DNA from: Aminobacter sp. AP02
Lineage (GTDB): Bacteria > Pseudomonadota > Alphaproteobacteria > Rhizobiales > Rhizobiaceae
Direction of reading: 5' to 3'
Assembly (NCBI RefSeq): GCF_003148805.1
Contig: NZ_QGGX01000004.1
Location: forward strand, 1 to 64,000
DNA length: 64,000 nt
Positions 33,712 to 43,535 of this stretch are shown here, piece after piece. The notes under the pieces were generated by a model. It was not told the origin of the DNA, did not search any database, and worked only from the letters and a program-made list of their open reading frames with translations. Position 1 is the first letter of the stretch. Every line of letters starts with the position of its first letter. The translations under genes were made by a program, and so were the position numbers.

Positions 33712-35555
33712 TTGATGCCGGCCTCTCTCAAGCCGTCGATCAGCCGTTCCCGTGGTTCCGGGTTGCGATCCGGTGGCACGTTCGTCCAGTGCGCGAGCGT
33801 GAATTCGGGATGGGTAAGCAGAAGTTGCCTGGCGTATTGCCGGGCTTCGCTCAGACGCCCGAGCAAGGCATTGCTGGCGGTCAGCATACGATAAGCCTCG
33901 GTCTTGTCATGCATCTGGTTGAGCGTACGGATCGCCTGCTCATAGTCTTGCATGTCGAAATAGGCTTCGCCCAGGTGCCAGAGATACCAGTCGGGATAAT
34001 AAGGATTTAGGCGCATGGCTCGTTTGATCAAGGAAACGGCCCGCTCCGTATCGCCATAGACTGAGACGGAATGCCCCATTTCGGCCAGCACGTCTGCATC
34101 GTTGGGATTGGCGCCGAGGGCACGCTCGTAGGCGGCCAGTGAGGCTTCGTGGTCGCGTTTATAGAGGTAGGCGCTGCCCAAGGCGGCATAGCCACGCGCG
34201 TCACCCGGATCGAGGCGGATGGCAATCTCGGCTTGCCTGACCGCTTCGTCCAGCGACGGTTCAGGTGGGTCGACCCAGTTGAAGCGCCACGCATCGTTGA
34301 GCGTGCGTGATATCCCTACGTAGGATCGGGCATAATTGGGATCGACCTCGGCTGCCTGCTCGAAAAGGCGACGGGCATGCTGGTTGGTTTCGCGCAGCAG
34401 CCGCTGGTAGACGTATTTGCCGTGCAAAATGAGGCCGTAGGCCTGCAAGTCTGACGGCGCGCTGAGCGCCATGCGGTGCATTTCCGATGCGCTCACCTCG
34501 ATCGACAGGCGCGATGCGACTACATTGGTGACTTCGTCCTGAAAGGCGAAAATGTCGTTCATGTCGCCGTCGTAGCGGTCCGACCAGATGGAGCGCTCCG
34601 ACATCGCATCTATGAGTTGAAACTGGATGCGAACCTTGTTTGCGATCCGCTGGTAGCCGCCATCGACAAGATAGCGAACCCCAAGCCGGGCACCAATCTC
34701 GCGAGGCGACAGGTTCATTCCATGGAACACCAAGGACGATCGCTGTGCGATGACGTGAAGGTCATGGAAACGGGTCAGGTTTGAAATGATATCGCCTGTC
34801 ACGCCGTGACAGATATGAGGCGGCTCCCCAGAGAGATTCTCCAGCTGCATAACCGCGATCGAGCTTACAGGCATCGAATGGAACGCAGCTTCGGACAAGC
34901 CGTTCGTTTCGCCGTATTCCGCGCCATTGCCAGAAACGAGAAACAGCCCACTTGCTTCCTTGCGGCCATTGAGCGGTGATGATTCCATCACGGCTTCCAC
35001 GCGCGCGGTGTCGCTTGGGCTCTCCGCAACATCGATTTGAGGTTTTGCCTTGTTCGTCTGAAGCAGGTGTTGCCGGGCCTGCCACCAATAGTTTCTTTCG
35101 GTGGTCAGCCAGTCCTCAAACTCCGGGTCGCGAATATCGATGCCTTCCAGGAAATCGGCATCGATGGAGTCCCGCAGGAGTGCGGCACCTTCCAACTGGG
35201 AAGAGCGTCCCTCGGTAAGAGCAAGGAGATCGAGTTCAATCAGATCCAGCCGAATACGGACCGAAGTTCGGTCTGTCTCGATCACGTCGGCGTGGGGTCC
35301 CAGGCACTTTCGGATATGGGTCAGTGCCTGTCGCAGGCTCGACGAAGCCTGTTCGGCTTCGCGGTCGCTCCAGAGCTTGTCGCACAGCCAGACCCGGCTT
35401 CGCACCCCGTGCTCGGAGGTCGCAACCAAAGCCAGGAGCGCCTGCGCTTTCTGCGCTTTCGGTGTTATGTATTTTCCGTCAGGTCCGATCAGCGCGAATG
35501 CTCCAAGCAGGCACATTTGTACGCGCCGCATGGCTACATCTTCACCATTCTTCAT
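33708..35555 (-). CDS. SARP/BTAD-like transcriptional activator with TPR domain
   Basis: This 615-residue protein has an OmpR-like winged-helix region at about 10-90 (LLGAFALIGPDGKYITPKAQKAQALLALVA, then SSLRQALTHIRKCLG), a BTAD-like segment to about 165, a TolB/FlgO-like domain at about 230-345 (SIAVMQLENLSGEPPHICHGVTGDIISNL, then DVVASRLSIEV-like end), and C-terminal TPR repeats (ARGYAALGSAYLYKRDHEASLAAYERAL, ADVLAEMGHSVSVYG). SARP proteins often activate natural-product clusters. It is coupled to the GNAT gene and faces the YcaO operon, so it is the most likely local regulator. A second start, ATG at codon 9, is possible. Confidence 0.82.
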   Translation of the reverse strand: MKNGEDVAMRRVQMCLLGAFALIGPDGKYITPKAQKAQALLALVATSEHGVRSRVWLCDKLWSDREAEQASSSLRQALTHIRKCLGPHADVIETDRTSVRIRLDLIELDLLALTEGRSSQLEGAALLRDSIDADFLEGIDIRDPEFEDWLTTERNYWWQARQHLLQTNKAKPQIDVAESPSDTARVEAVMESSPLNGRKEASGLFLVSGNGAEYGETNGLSEAAFHSMPVSSIAVMQLENLSGEPPHICHGVTGDIISNLTRFHDLHVIAQRSSLVFHGMNLSPREIGARLGVRYLVDGGYQRIANKVRIQFQLIDAMSERSIWSDRYDGDMNDIFAFQDEVTNVVASRLSIEVSASEMHRMALSAPSDLQAYGLILHGKYVYQRLLRETNQHARRLFEQAAEVDPNYARSYVGISRTLNDAWRFNWVDPPEPSLDEAVRQAEIAIRLDPGDARGYAALGSAYLYKRDHEASLAAYERALGANPNDADVLAEMGHSVSVYGDTERAVSLIKRAMRLNPYYPDWYLWHLGEAYFDMQDYEQAIRTLNQMHDKTEAYRMLTASNALLGRLSEARQYARQLLLTHPEFTLAHWTNVPPDRNPEPRERLIDGLREAGIK

Positions 35556-35833
35556 CGGGTCCCGCTCTCAATTACGCTACGGCAGGTAACAACAGTTTCC
35601 TGTGGAACGCAATGCGATTGCGGCTGGATCTGCCCTAGCTACCTGCGCGGCTAGGGTCAGGATCGGCCGGCGGAAACCGTCAGCATGTTGTCAGCCAGCT
35701 TCCGCGTGGCGAAATGCTGGGGTGAAGTGCAGCCCGTTGGCGGTCATGTGGTTTCGAATTAGGTCGGGCGCAGTTCTTCAGCGCGCCGGATACTGTGTTC
35801 ACTTTCGATCTGGTCAAGCGCATGGCGGCTTGC

Positions 35834-36145
35834 TCAATGAAGGCTTCGTTTGTTCTCTTCGAGAAATTGGGTCAAAAAAGTGCCGATTCTCTCGAGCAGA
35901 GCCAAAGATGGCAGTGGACGTTTAGGTGGCTGCCGGCCCTTGCCAGCGACGCCGCCAATCGGGACAATCAGGAAGGCCGCGAACCGGCGCCGCCCCTCCG
36001 TCGTGACCACAAATCTGAGGCTGGGGAAACTGGATTCCAGCGCTTCGCGGATCTCCTGTTGCTTCCAAGGGGCGTCGAATTGGCAGCCATTGGGTGGCAC
36101 CACGAGAAACTTATTGCACTCGCGATTTTCGAAATCACCGCGCAT
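35834..36145 (-). CDS. Conserved hypothetical protein, copy 2 of a local paralogue pair
   Basis: This 103-residue protein begins MRGDFENRECNKFLVVPPNG and shares with copy 1 the pattern FLVVPP, KQQE.R.ALES.FP.LRFVVTT.GR.RFAAFL and a C-terminal leucine/basic helix. ATG 36145 follows GGAGG with a 5-base spacer, as in copy 1. Function is not recognised. Identity in the core is high but the C-terminal third has diverged, so the duplication is not recent. Confidence 0.6.
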   Translation of the reverse strand: MRGDFENRECNKFLVVPPNGCQFDAPWKQQEIREALESSFPSLRFVVTTEGRRRFAAFLIVPIGGVAGKGRQPPKRPLPSLALLERIGTFLTQFLEENKRSLH

Positions 36146-36811
36146 CAAATCCTCCACACGTCGATCCTGCGCAGGACTGATTGCATGCCCGGCGTGATGC
36201 CATCGTATATGGAACGTGAAAAGCTGCATGCGCCGACCTGCGCCGTACAGAATGTGGCTCGGCGCTGGCTATGTCAGGGTGTGTAGGTACAACAAAGGCC
36301 TGCTTGGAAGTTTTTCCAAGCAGGCCATTTGCATCGCGCACGGCATTTTGTGCTTGGGGGGCGGGGGGCACCGACGCAATGCTCGGTTAAAGGATGTAAG
36401 GCGCCACGCCGGCACTCTGCCCACCAACCCATACCAATCCTGCCCTGCAACCCCGCAGCAAGCAACTACATCAATGGATTGATACGATCGATCTGCTTCG
36501 AGCCTGCGGCGATCAGACATGCCAAAAAACGATTGGCCTTCAATCACGACGTGAAGCAGGTTTTGCGAGCGACCAAACCGACTGCGCCGGCAAGAGGGAC
36601 AAGCGAGGGATCAATTCCGATAACGCTGGCCTAGGTCATCCATGTTCGGCGTTTAAGGGCGCCCGGCCGTCACTCCAAGCAGGTTAACTTACTGCGTCAA
36701 ACAACTGATAAGTATACTAAATAGATTGATCGAGCAGACGTCGAGCACGGATTGACACCTGCAACGATACAAGGGAGACTTGAACGACTCGGGGTCTGGT
36801 GAGGAGGGTCT
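36146..36811. other. Long intergenic region before the RND efflux genes
   Basis: This 666-base region has no convincing gene. It holds a strong hairpin at 36297-36326 and a G-run (about 36356-36372). The last part before 36812 is AT-richer and ends in a good GAGGAGGG ribosome site, so the efflux promoter probably lies there. Confidence 0.45.
36297..36326 (-). terminator. Strong hairpin, possible minus-strand terminator
   Basis: GGCCTGCTTGGAA (36297-36309) pairs perfectly with TTCCAAGCAGGCC (36314-36326) around a 4-base loop. On the minus strand TTTGTTG follows, a weak U-tract. No gene is visible immediately upstream on that strand, so it may be a leftover terminator or a mobile-element scar. 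Confidence 0.45.
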
Positions 36812-37957
36812 ATGAGAAGGTATTTCCGTCGATCGGTTGCCCTCACTTTGCTCCTTGCCGTGCAGGCTGCCGCAGGTCTTGAAGCGCAGAGCCAAGAAGC
36901 CAACAATCCGGCGGGCGCACCGCTACCAGTGACAGTTACAAAAGTCGTATCCAAAGACCTTCGCCCCACCATTTCCTTTACAGGACGCGTCGAGGCAATC
37001 GACAAAGTCGGCCTGCGTGCACGCGTCGATGGCTTTCTGGAAAAGAAGCTCTTCACCGAAGGACAGCAGGTCAAGGTTGGCGACCTGCTTTTCGTTCTAG
37101 AAAAGGGGCAATATGAAGCCGCGGTGAGCCAGGCGCAGGGCGCACTCGAGTCAGGGCAAGCGGCGCTGGCGCTTGCCAACATCGAGGTGGAACGCCAAAG
37201 CATTCTCGTCGCGAAGAACACCGCATCCAAGGCAGCACTGGATTTGGCAAATGCCAAGCAGCAGGAAGCGACCGGGAGCGTGGTTCAGTGTCAGGCATCG
37301 CTTGACAAGGCAAAGCTGGACCTTGGGTACACGGAGATCCGCGCCCCAATAACGGGGCGCGTCGGGCGCTCCCAATATTCCGTTGGGACTTTCGTCGGTC
37401 CCTCAAGCGATGCGCTGGCTATCATAGTTAGCCAGGACCCCATTTATGTGACGTTCTCGGTATCCCAACGCGAGCTGCTCGCTGTGCGCGAAAAGCTCGG
37501 CAATGCGGGGCAACTCGGTGCCGAGGTCGAAGAAGCGATCATCCGCGTCCAGCTTGCCGACGGCAGCACGTATGCCCATTCCGGCAAGGTCAATTTTGTC
37601 GACGTAACCGTGGACCAAGGCACTGATACCGTGCCCGTCAGGGCGACATTTCCCAACCCCGAACTGATCTTGATCGACGGCCAACTCGTCAATGTAACTG
37701 TCGAGGGCGGCACACCTGAGGCCAGGCTTGTCGTGCCCCAGTCCGCGATCCAGCTAGACCAATCCGGTGCATTCGCACTCGTTGTCAACAAGGATCACAA
37801 GATCGAAGTCCGGCGGATTCAGGCCGACCAAACAGCAGGGAGCGACCTTTCCGTGACTAGTGGTCTCAATGTCGGGGACATGGTTGTGACTGAAGGAATA
37901 CAGAGAGTTCGTCCAGGCCAGGTTGTCGAGCCGGTCGAAGCCAAGTCGGGCTCCTGA
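36812..37957 (+). CDS. RND efflux periplasmic adaptor (membrane fusion protein)
   Basis: This AcrA/BepF-like periplasmic adaptor of 381 residues links an RND pump to an outer-membrane channel. It has a signal peptide (VALTLLLAVQAAAGLEA), a biotinyl-lipoyl half (VGLRARVDGFLEKKLFTEGQQVKVGDLLFVL), a coiled-coil hairpin (about 105-150), the second lipoyl half (LGYTEIRAPITGRVG), and a beta-barrel domain. No lipobox cysteine is visible. It is followed three bases later by the pump gene; no outer-membrane factor gene or TetR regulator is adjacent. Confidence 0.95.
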   Translation: MRRYFRRSVALTLLLAVQAAAGLEAQSQEANNPAGAPLPVTVTKVVSKDLRPTISFTGRVEAIDKVGLRARVDGFLEKKLFTEGQQVKVGDLLFVLEKGQYEAAVSQAQGALESGQAALALANIEVERQSILVAKNTASKAALDLANAKQQEATGSVVQCQASLDKAKLDLGYTEIRAPITGRVGRSQYSVGTFVGPSSDALAIIVSQDPIYVTFSVSQRELLAVREKLGNAGQLGAEVEEAIIRVQLADGSTYAHSGKVNFVDVTVDQGTDTVPVRATFPNPELILIDGQLVNVTVEGGTPEARLVVPQSAIQLDQSGAFALVVNKDHKIEVRRIQADQTAGSDLSVTSGLNVGDMVVTEGIQRVRPGQVVEPVEAKSGS

Positions 37958-37960
37958 ACC

Positions 37961-40900
37961 ATGCTGTCGCGGATCTTCATCGACCGGCCACGGCTTGCGG
38001 TCGTCATATCGCTCGTCATCACAATCGCCGGTCTCGTTGCCCTCAGCGTGATACCCGTCGCGCAATTTCCGGACATCGTACCGCCGCAGGTATCCGTAAC
38101 TGTCAGTTACCCCGGTGCGAGTGCTGAAGTCGTCCAACAGTCGGTTGCTCAGCCCATTGAATCGCGTGTCGTGGGCGTCGACAACATGATCTACATGAAG
38201 TCGACCAGCGGCAACGACGGAAGCTACACGCTGACCGTGAGTTTTGCCGTAGGCACGGACCCCGACATCAATGCGGTCAACGTCCAAAACCGCGTCAGCC
38301 TTGCCGAGGCCCAACTGCCCCAGGAGGCACGCACTCAGGGCATCAGCGTAAAAAAGAAGTCTTCAGCGTTGATGCAACTGATCGCGCTGACGTCGCCAGA
38401 TGGAAGCCGCGACCAGCTTTTCCTGTCAAACTACGCGACCATCAACATCCTTGACGGCCTGAAGCGCATCCCTGGCGTCGGCGACGTCTCGCTCCTGACA
38501 CCGTCCGATTACAGCATGCGCGTATGGGTCACGCCGGAACGGCTGACAAGCTACGGCATGACGCCAGACGATATCGTCAATGCGCTGAAGAACCAGAACA
38601 TTCAGGCCGCGATCGGTCGCATCGGCGCCCAACCGGCGCTGCCCGACCAGCAGTTCCAGCTCACCATTCAAACCAAGGGGCGTCTCACCACCGTAGAAGA
38701 ATTCGGCAGCGTCGTTCTCCGGGCAGAGGCCAATGGCTCGTTTGTCAGGATCCGCGACGTTGCGCGCGTCGAATTGACGTCGAAGTCGGCGGAGCAAATC
38801 GGACGGCAAGACGGCACGGCCGCCGCCGTCATCGGTATCTATCAATCGCCTGGCGGCAATGCGATCGCAACGGCTGAGGCCATCGGGAATCTCCTGGAGA
38901 AGCTCAAGGTGTTGTTTCCAGAGGGGGTCGAATACAAGGTCACCTACGACACGACGAAGTTTGTCGCCGAAAGCATCCACGAAGTCGTAAAGACGTTGAT
39001 CGAGGCCTTCATCCTTGTCGTCATCGTCGTTTACCTGTTTTTGGGAAGCGTGCGCGCGACGCTCATTCCGTTGATCGCCGTTCCGGTTTCGCTCATCGGA
39101 ACCTTCGCGGTGATGATGGCGTTGGGTTTTTCGGCCAATACCGTTTCGCTGCTTGCGCTGGTGCTTGCGATTGGCATCGTCGTCGATGATGCGATCGTCG
39201 TCGTCGAAGCCGTCGAAGCCCACCTCGAGAAGGATCCGAGCATCACAGCAGCCGAGGCGGCCCGGCGCGCAATGCGAGAAATCACCGCTCCGATCGTGGC
39301 CATCACGCTCGTTTTGCTCTCCGTATTCGTTCCGGTGGCCTTCATCCCCGGCATATCGGGCGAGCTGTTTCGCCAGTTCGCCGTCGCAGTGTCGGTGTCC
39401 ATGGTGATTTCGGCCATCAACGCGCTTACTCTGTCACCCGCACTTTGCGGCGTTCTCCTCAAGGCGCATCACGGCCCCAAGCGTGGGCCTATTCGCCATG
39501 TACTCAGGGGAATCGACCTGGCCCGCGACGGGTATGCTTCCATCGTCACGCGGCTGGTCCGCTTCGCCGCGATCGGGCTTGTCGTGCTGGCGGCGCTGTT
39601 CGTCGGCACCGGGTGGCTGTTCAAGGCAACGCCGACCGGATTCCTGCCTTCCGAGGACCAAGGTGCCATCTTCGGCGAAATCGTCCTGCCAGATGGTGCC
39701 TCTGTCAACCGGACCGATGCCGTAACCAAGCAGGTCGAAGACATGATCCGCAAAACGGCGGGCGTTGATGGCGTCATGTCGGTTGTCGGCTACAGTCTGC
39801 TCGATGGACAGGTCAAGTCCAACTCCGCATTACTTGCGATTACCCTTAGCCCCTTTGCGGATCGAACCGACCCCGCACTTTCCGCGAACGGACTTATCGC
39901 CAAGCTTACTGCTGAGCTGCAGTCGATCCGGGAAGCAAATGTGATCGTCTACAACCTGCCGCCGATCATCGGTTTGGGAACGGGCAGCGGCTTTGAATAT
40001 CAGCTTCTTAGCCTATCCGGTTCAAGTTCCGCCGAAATAGCACAGGCGGCGCGTGGCCTCGTTTTCGCGGCAAACCAAAACCCTGTTCTGAACCGGGTCT
40101 ACACGACCTACACGGCCAACACGCCGCAGCTTTACCTCGATATCGATCGCGAGAAGGTCCAGACTCTCGGCATCAACGTCGCGGATGTCTTCAACGTGCT
40201 TCAGTCGGTACTTGGGAGCGCTTATGCCAACGACTTCAACCTTTTCGGCCGCACTTGGCAGGTGACGGTGCAGGGCGAGGCGTCCGAGCGGTCCAAGATC
40301 GATGACATCTACCGGATCAACGTCAGGAACAACCAGGGTCAGATGGTGCCGATAAGGGCATTCGCCGAGGCACGGCTGATCCTCGGGCCGCAGCTCATCG
40401 TGCGCTACAACAACTATGCTAGCGCCACGATCAACGGCGGGCCAGCACCTGGCCGCAGTTCCGGCGAGGCGATTGCCGCGATGGAACAGGTCTCGGCCAC
40501 CACGCTGCCACAGGGTTACAGCTACGAATGGACTGGGACGGCGCTTCAGGAGATTGAGGCGAGCGGCAAGACAGCGATGATATTGGGTCTTGCCGTGCTG
40601 TTTGCGTACCTGTTTCTCGTCGGGCTCTATGAAAGCTGGACCATTCCGATCGCCGTCTTGCTTTCGGTCACGGCCGGCATCGCCGGTTCGATGCTTGCCC
40701 TCAAGATCGCCGGGCTCGACAACAACCTCTATGCCCAGATCGGCTTGGTCGTTTTGATCGCGCTGGCCGCGAAGAACGGCATCCTCATCGTCGAATTTGC
40801 CATGGAGCGTCGAGCGCAAGGGCTCGGCATTTCGGAAGCTGCAGTGGAAGGTGCGCGCGAACGGTTCCGCGCCGTCATGATGACGAGCTTTGCTTTCATC

Positions 40901-41119
40901 GCGGGCTTGATTCCGCTTGTGATTGCCGAGGGTGCGGGCATGCTTAGCCGCCGCGGAGTCGGAACAGCCGTGTTCGGCGGCATGTTGGGGGCTGCGGCGG
41001 TCGGCATCTTCCTGATCCCGGTGCTGTATGTGAACTTCCAGTGGCTTCGAGAAAAAGCGAAGTCCCTCCGGCGACCCCCAAATGCTCCCGAAGCGGCGCC
41101 AGCGGAACTGGAAAACTGA
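37961..41119 (+). CDS. RND-type multidrug efflux transporter (HAE1 family)
   Basis: This 1052-residue inner-membrane proton-drug antiporter has twelve membrane segments and two large periplasmic loops. The proton-relay pair is in [15 protein letters not shown] (TM4) and the partner lysine in [18 protein letters not shown] (TM10), so it should be active. The N terminus [28 protein letters not shown] and [22 protein letters not shown] are typical of AcrB/MexB/BepE proteins. Substrate is unknown. It likely uses a TolC-like protein encoded elsewhere. Confidence 0.96.
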   Translation: MLSRIFIDRPRLAVVISLVITIAGLVALSVIPVAQFPDIVPPQVSVTVSYPGASAEVVQQSVAQPIESRVVGVDNMIYMKSTSGNDGSYTLTVSFAVGTDPDINAVNVQNRVSLAEAQLPQEARTQGISVKKKSSALMQLIALTSPDGSRDQLFLSNYATINILDGLKRIPGVGDVSLLTPSDYSMRVWVTPERLTSYGMTPDDIVNALKNQNIQAAIGRIGAQPALPDQQFQLTIQTKGRLTTVEEFGSVVLRAEANGSFVRIRDVARVELTSKSAEQIGRQDGTAAAVIGIYQSPGGNAIATAEAIGNLLEKLKVLFPEGVEYKVTYDTTKFVAESIHEVVKTLIEAFILVVIVVYLFLGSVRATLIPLIAVPVSLIGTFAVMMALGFSANTVSLLALVLAIGIVVDDAIVVVEAVEAHLEKDPSITAAEAARRAMREITAPIVAITLVLLSVFVPVAFIPGISGELFRQFAVAVSVSMVISAINALTLSPALCGVLLKAHHGPKRGPIRHVLRGIDLARDGYASIVTRLVRFAAIGLVVLAALFVGTGWLFKATPTGFLPSEDQGAIFGEIVLPDGASVNRTDAVTKQVEDMIRKTAGVDGVMSVVGYSLLDGQVKSNSALLAITLSPFADRTDPALSANGLIAKLTAELQSIREANVIVYNLPPIIGLGTGSGFEYQLLSLSGSSSAEIAQAARGLVFAANQNPVLNRVYTTYTANTPQLYLDIDREKVQTLGINVADVFNVLQSVLGSAYANDFNLFGRTWQVTVQGEASERSKIDDIYRINVRNNQGQMVPIRAFAEARLILGPQLIVRYNNYASATINGGPAPGRSSGEAIAAMEQVSATTLPQGYSYEWTGTALQEIEASGKTAMILGLAVLFAYLFLVGLYESWTIPIAVLLSVTAGIAGSMLALKIAGLDNNLYAQIGLVVLIALAAKNGILIVEFAMERRAQGLGISEAAVEGARERFRAVMMTSFAFIAGLIPLVIAEGAGMLSRRGVGTAVFGGMLGAAAVGIFLIPVLYVNFQWLREKAKSLRRPPNAPEAAPAELEN

Positions 41120-41166
41120 CACTGTTCAAACTGATCGTCGGCATAGGGTGGGCCGCGCCGTTTACA

Positions 41167-41844
41167 TCATTGATCTGCTGCCAAACCCGAAATCCCTGTC
41201 CCAAGCACGCTCATTCCGATCAGTGTGAATACCACCATCAAGATGACACTGTTGTTCCTAATCATGAATTCCTTGACTGCATCCAGGCCGCCGGCCGCCT
41301 TGTCGCCGCCCAAGGCATGACCAGCAACGATCGCGGCCACAGTGGACGAACCGATGGCGACAAGAATTGCGATTTCCAACACCACCAGCTTTGCGCTGAT
41401 TGGCTCATGCGCAAGTGACGACATTGCCGCCAAGACCAGGCCTATGTTCTTGGGATTTGCTCCACCCAACAAACCGCCCATGCGAAAGGCGCCGGCCGGG
41501 TTCATCTCAGAAAAAGCGTCCAGCCACGTCGGCCGCTCCGGCGCCTCGCCAACCCTGGGGCGGCTGCGCCATTTTTGATATGCGGCCCAAAACAATAACA
41601 AGGCTACGGTTATCCGCAGCCAATCAAGCAACAAGCGACCGCTCGAACCGGCTTCCGCGACACTGCTGACCAGCAGCGCCGAAGCTGCGGACAGCACCAC
41701 CAGGCCCACGGCCCAGCCCAAGAGAAACAGCGGACCGGCAACGCGGCCTTTGGGCGAACCAACGACCAGTGTAGCTGCAACGATAGGGAACGGACTCAAC
41801 GCAATCGCTGCTGCGATTGGGAACGCATTACCGACAGCATCCAT
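41167..41844 (-). CDS. GAP-family (Sap/LysE-like) membrane protein
   Basis: This 225-residue protein has about six membrane segments, starting AFPIAAAIALSPFPIVAATLVVGSPKGRVAGPLFLLGWAVGL, a pattern of the GAP/Sap addressing-protein family distantly related to LysE exporters. A charged cytoplasmic loop (KWRSRPRVGEAPERPTWLDAF) follows the third segment. It is tail-to-tail with the RND pump and divergent from the cox operon. Function in proteobacteria is not known. Confidence 0.75.
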   Translation of the reverse strand: MDAVGNAFPIAAAIALSPFPIVAATLVVGSPKGRVAGPLFLLGWAVGLVVLSAASALLVSSVAEAGSSGRLLLDWLRITVALLLFWAAYQKWRSRPRVGEAPERPTWLDAFSEMNPAGAFRMGGLLGGANPKNIGLVLAAMSSLAHEPISAKLVVLEIAILVAIGSSTVAAIVAGHALGGDKAAGGLDAVKEFMIRNNSVILMVVFTLIGMSVLGTGISGLAADQ

Positions 41845-42110
41845 TGGCCTGCTCCTGATGGCCGCCCCGAAATCATCAAAAGCTATGGCTGGTTTGTGCG
41901 TCCCCTACAACCTGCCGATTGACCGCCGGTCGCCAAGAGGATCGACAAGCAGCCGCTTGATGCTGGGCTTTGCCGATGGCCCTGGTTTTCAGATTCCCGG
42001 CAGACCGGCTGAGGCCTGCCCCCACATTGTCAAGGTCGCCCTTGCCCATATAGACTTCCGCGTCAGGGAGGTGGCCCGCTTGCTTGGCGCGTGGCGGTGC
42101 CGGTACCAAG

Positions 42111-43349
42111 ATGTTCGCTGGGCACAATCCATATCTGGTCGCGCTCTCGATAGTAGTTGCCGTTTTGGGCGGCTATACCGGCTTTGGCCTGGCGGCTCGG
42201 GTGCGAAGTGCTTCCGGCGCCAGTCGCCGCCTGCTGCTGGCGGGGGCGGCCGGCTTTCTGGCCGTGGGCATCTGGACCATGCACTTCATCGGAATGATGG
42301 CTGCGCCTATCCACGCGGACGTGGACTATCTCGTCCTGCCGACGATCGTCTCCTTCCTGATCTGCGCGCTTGTTGTTGGCGTGTCACTATTTTTTATCAG
42401 TTTCGGCAAACCCTCCAACGCGCGTGTCATGGCGTCGGCCCTTCTTTTGGGCGGCGGCATCGTGTCGATGCACTATGTCGGCATCCACGGGTTGGCCGGT
42501 GCGTTCACCATGCATCACGACCATGCGATGGTCGTGCTCGCCATACTTATCTCAGTCGGAGCAGCTTACGGCGGGTTGAGAATATTCCTGGCGCGGCATG
42601 GTGGCTTGAGGCTGGCACTTAGTGCCGCAGCCTTCGGTCTGGCCGTCTCGGGGATGCATTACACGGCGATGTACGGGATGCATTTCCAGTCCATGCATGC
42701 ACCCACCCATGTGGTCGACGGGCTGGCGGCATCGCCCCAGGTGCTCGCATTGGTGGTATCGTTGCTGTGCTTCATTCTTGCTGGCGGTTTTCTGTTGTTT
42801 CTTGTTCCGGAGCCGCGACGGCGCAGGCTGCCACGCGATAGCGCTACAGCGGATGAAGAGATGCTTGAGCCGGTGTCGGCCACCGATCTCCTTGTCGACG
42901 GCGCCTTCGCATCGTGGACCGATAACATTGTGCACCAGCGACAGAACTTTAGCGCCGCCCCACTCGGTGGCGTAGGCCAGCCGCGCGCGATGCTTGTGTC
43001 GCACATCCCGGTCGAAGGCGCGGACGGCACTTACTTCATCGATGTCAGTGTTGTGCGCGGTGTCCGCGCCTACGCGCACTACACCCTCGCGCACGACGGT
43101 GCCCGAGAGCACATGTCCGCCTGGTCCATTTCTGAGGCCGAGGCGCGGCTTGATCCCTCCCGGTTCATGCGCGTCCATCGCAGCCACATTATCGCGATTC
43201 AACATATCAGCGTTGTCCGGAAAGCAGGCGATGGCGCTATTGTAGAGCTTGCCGGTCCAATGCCACACAAAGTGCCGGTAAGCCGCGCCAAGACTGCCGA
43301 ACTCAGGTCACGTCTCGGCCTTGGCAGGCACAAGCCGCAACCCTACTGA
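42111..43349 (+). CDS. coxC: CoxC-like MHYT/LytTR membrane regulator
   Basis: This 412-residue protein has an N-terminal MHYT sensor of about seven membrane segments with three MHYT-like motifs (TMHFIG near 59, SMHYVGIHG near 119, GMHYTAMYG near 184) and a cytoplasmic C-terminal LytTR DNA-binding domain (SRFMRVHRSHIIAIQHISVVRK). This domain order matches CoxC/CoxH of the Oligotropha carboxidovorans cox cluster, and the gene directly precedes coxMSLDEF. MHYT domains are proposed to bind copper and sense O2, CO or NO, so it may activate the operon in response to CO. ATG 42111 is chosen; an upstream GTG at 42084 adds nine residues. Confidence 0.88.
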   Translation: MFAGHNPYLVALSIVVAVLGGYTGFGLAARVRSASGASRRLLLAGAAGFLAVGIWTMHFIGMMAAPIHADVDYLVLPTIVSFLICALVVGVSLFFISFGKPSNARVMASALLLGGGIVSMHYVGIHGLAGAFTMHHDHAMVVLAILISVGAAYGGLRIFLARHGGLRLALSAAAFGLAVSGMHYTAMYGMHFQSMHAPTHVVDGLAASPQVLALVVSLLCFILAGGFLLFLVPEPRRRRLPRDSATADEEMLEPVSATDLLVDGAFASWTDNIVHQRQNFSAAPLGGVGQPRAMLVSHIPVEGADGTYFIDVSVVRGVRAYAHYTLAHDGAREHMSAWSISEAEARLDPSRFMRVHRSHIIAIQHISVVRKAGDGAIVELAGPMPHKVPVSRAKTAELRSRLGLGRHKPQPY

Positions 43350-43535
43350 ACGGCGGATGCGTCAGGGGAACTGACGCTGTTGGTGCGCGAAATCGGGTTG
43401 TTCGTGTGAATTCCCGTTGCTCATGACATCCCCGCAAACACCGCCTTGCCCGGGCTCGCGACCCGGAACAGGTTTTCTTCAACGTCTGCATTCATGGCCA
43501 GATCAACTTGGCCAAGACGACGAATGGAGGAGACC

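Noticed and set aside
40022-41122. A 366-codon minus-strand frame inside the RND pump gene
   Set aside because: It is antisense to conserved transporter sequence and rich in Arg/His/Asp with no motif; a shadow of GC-rich codon use.
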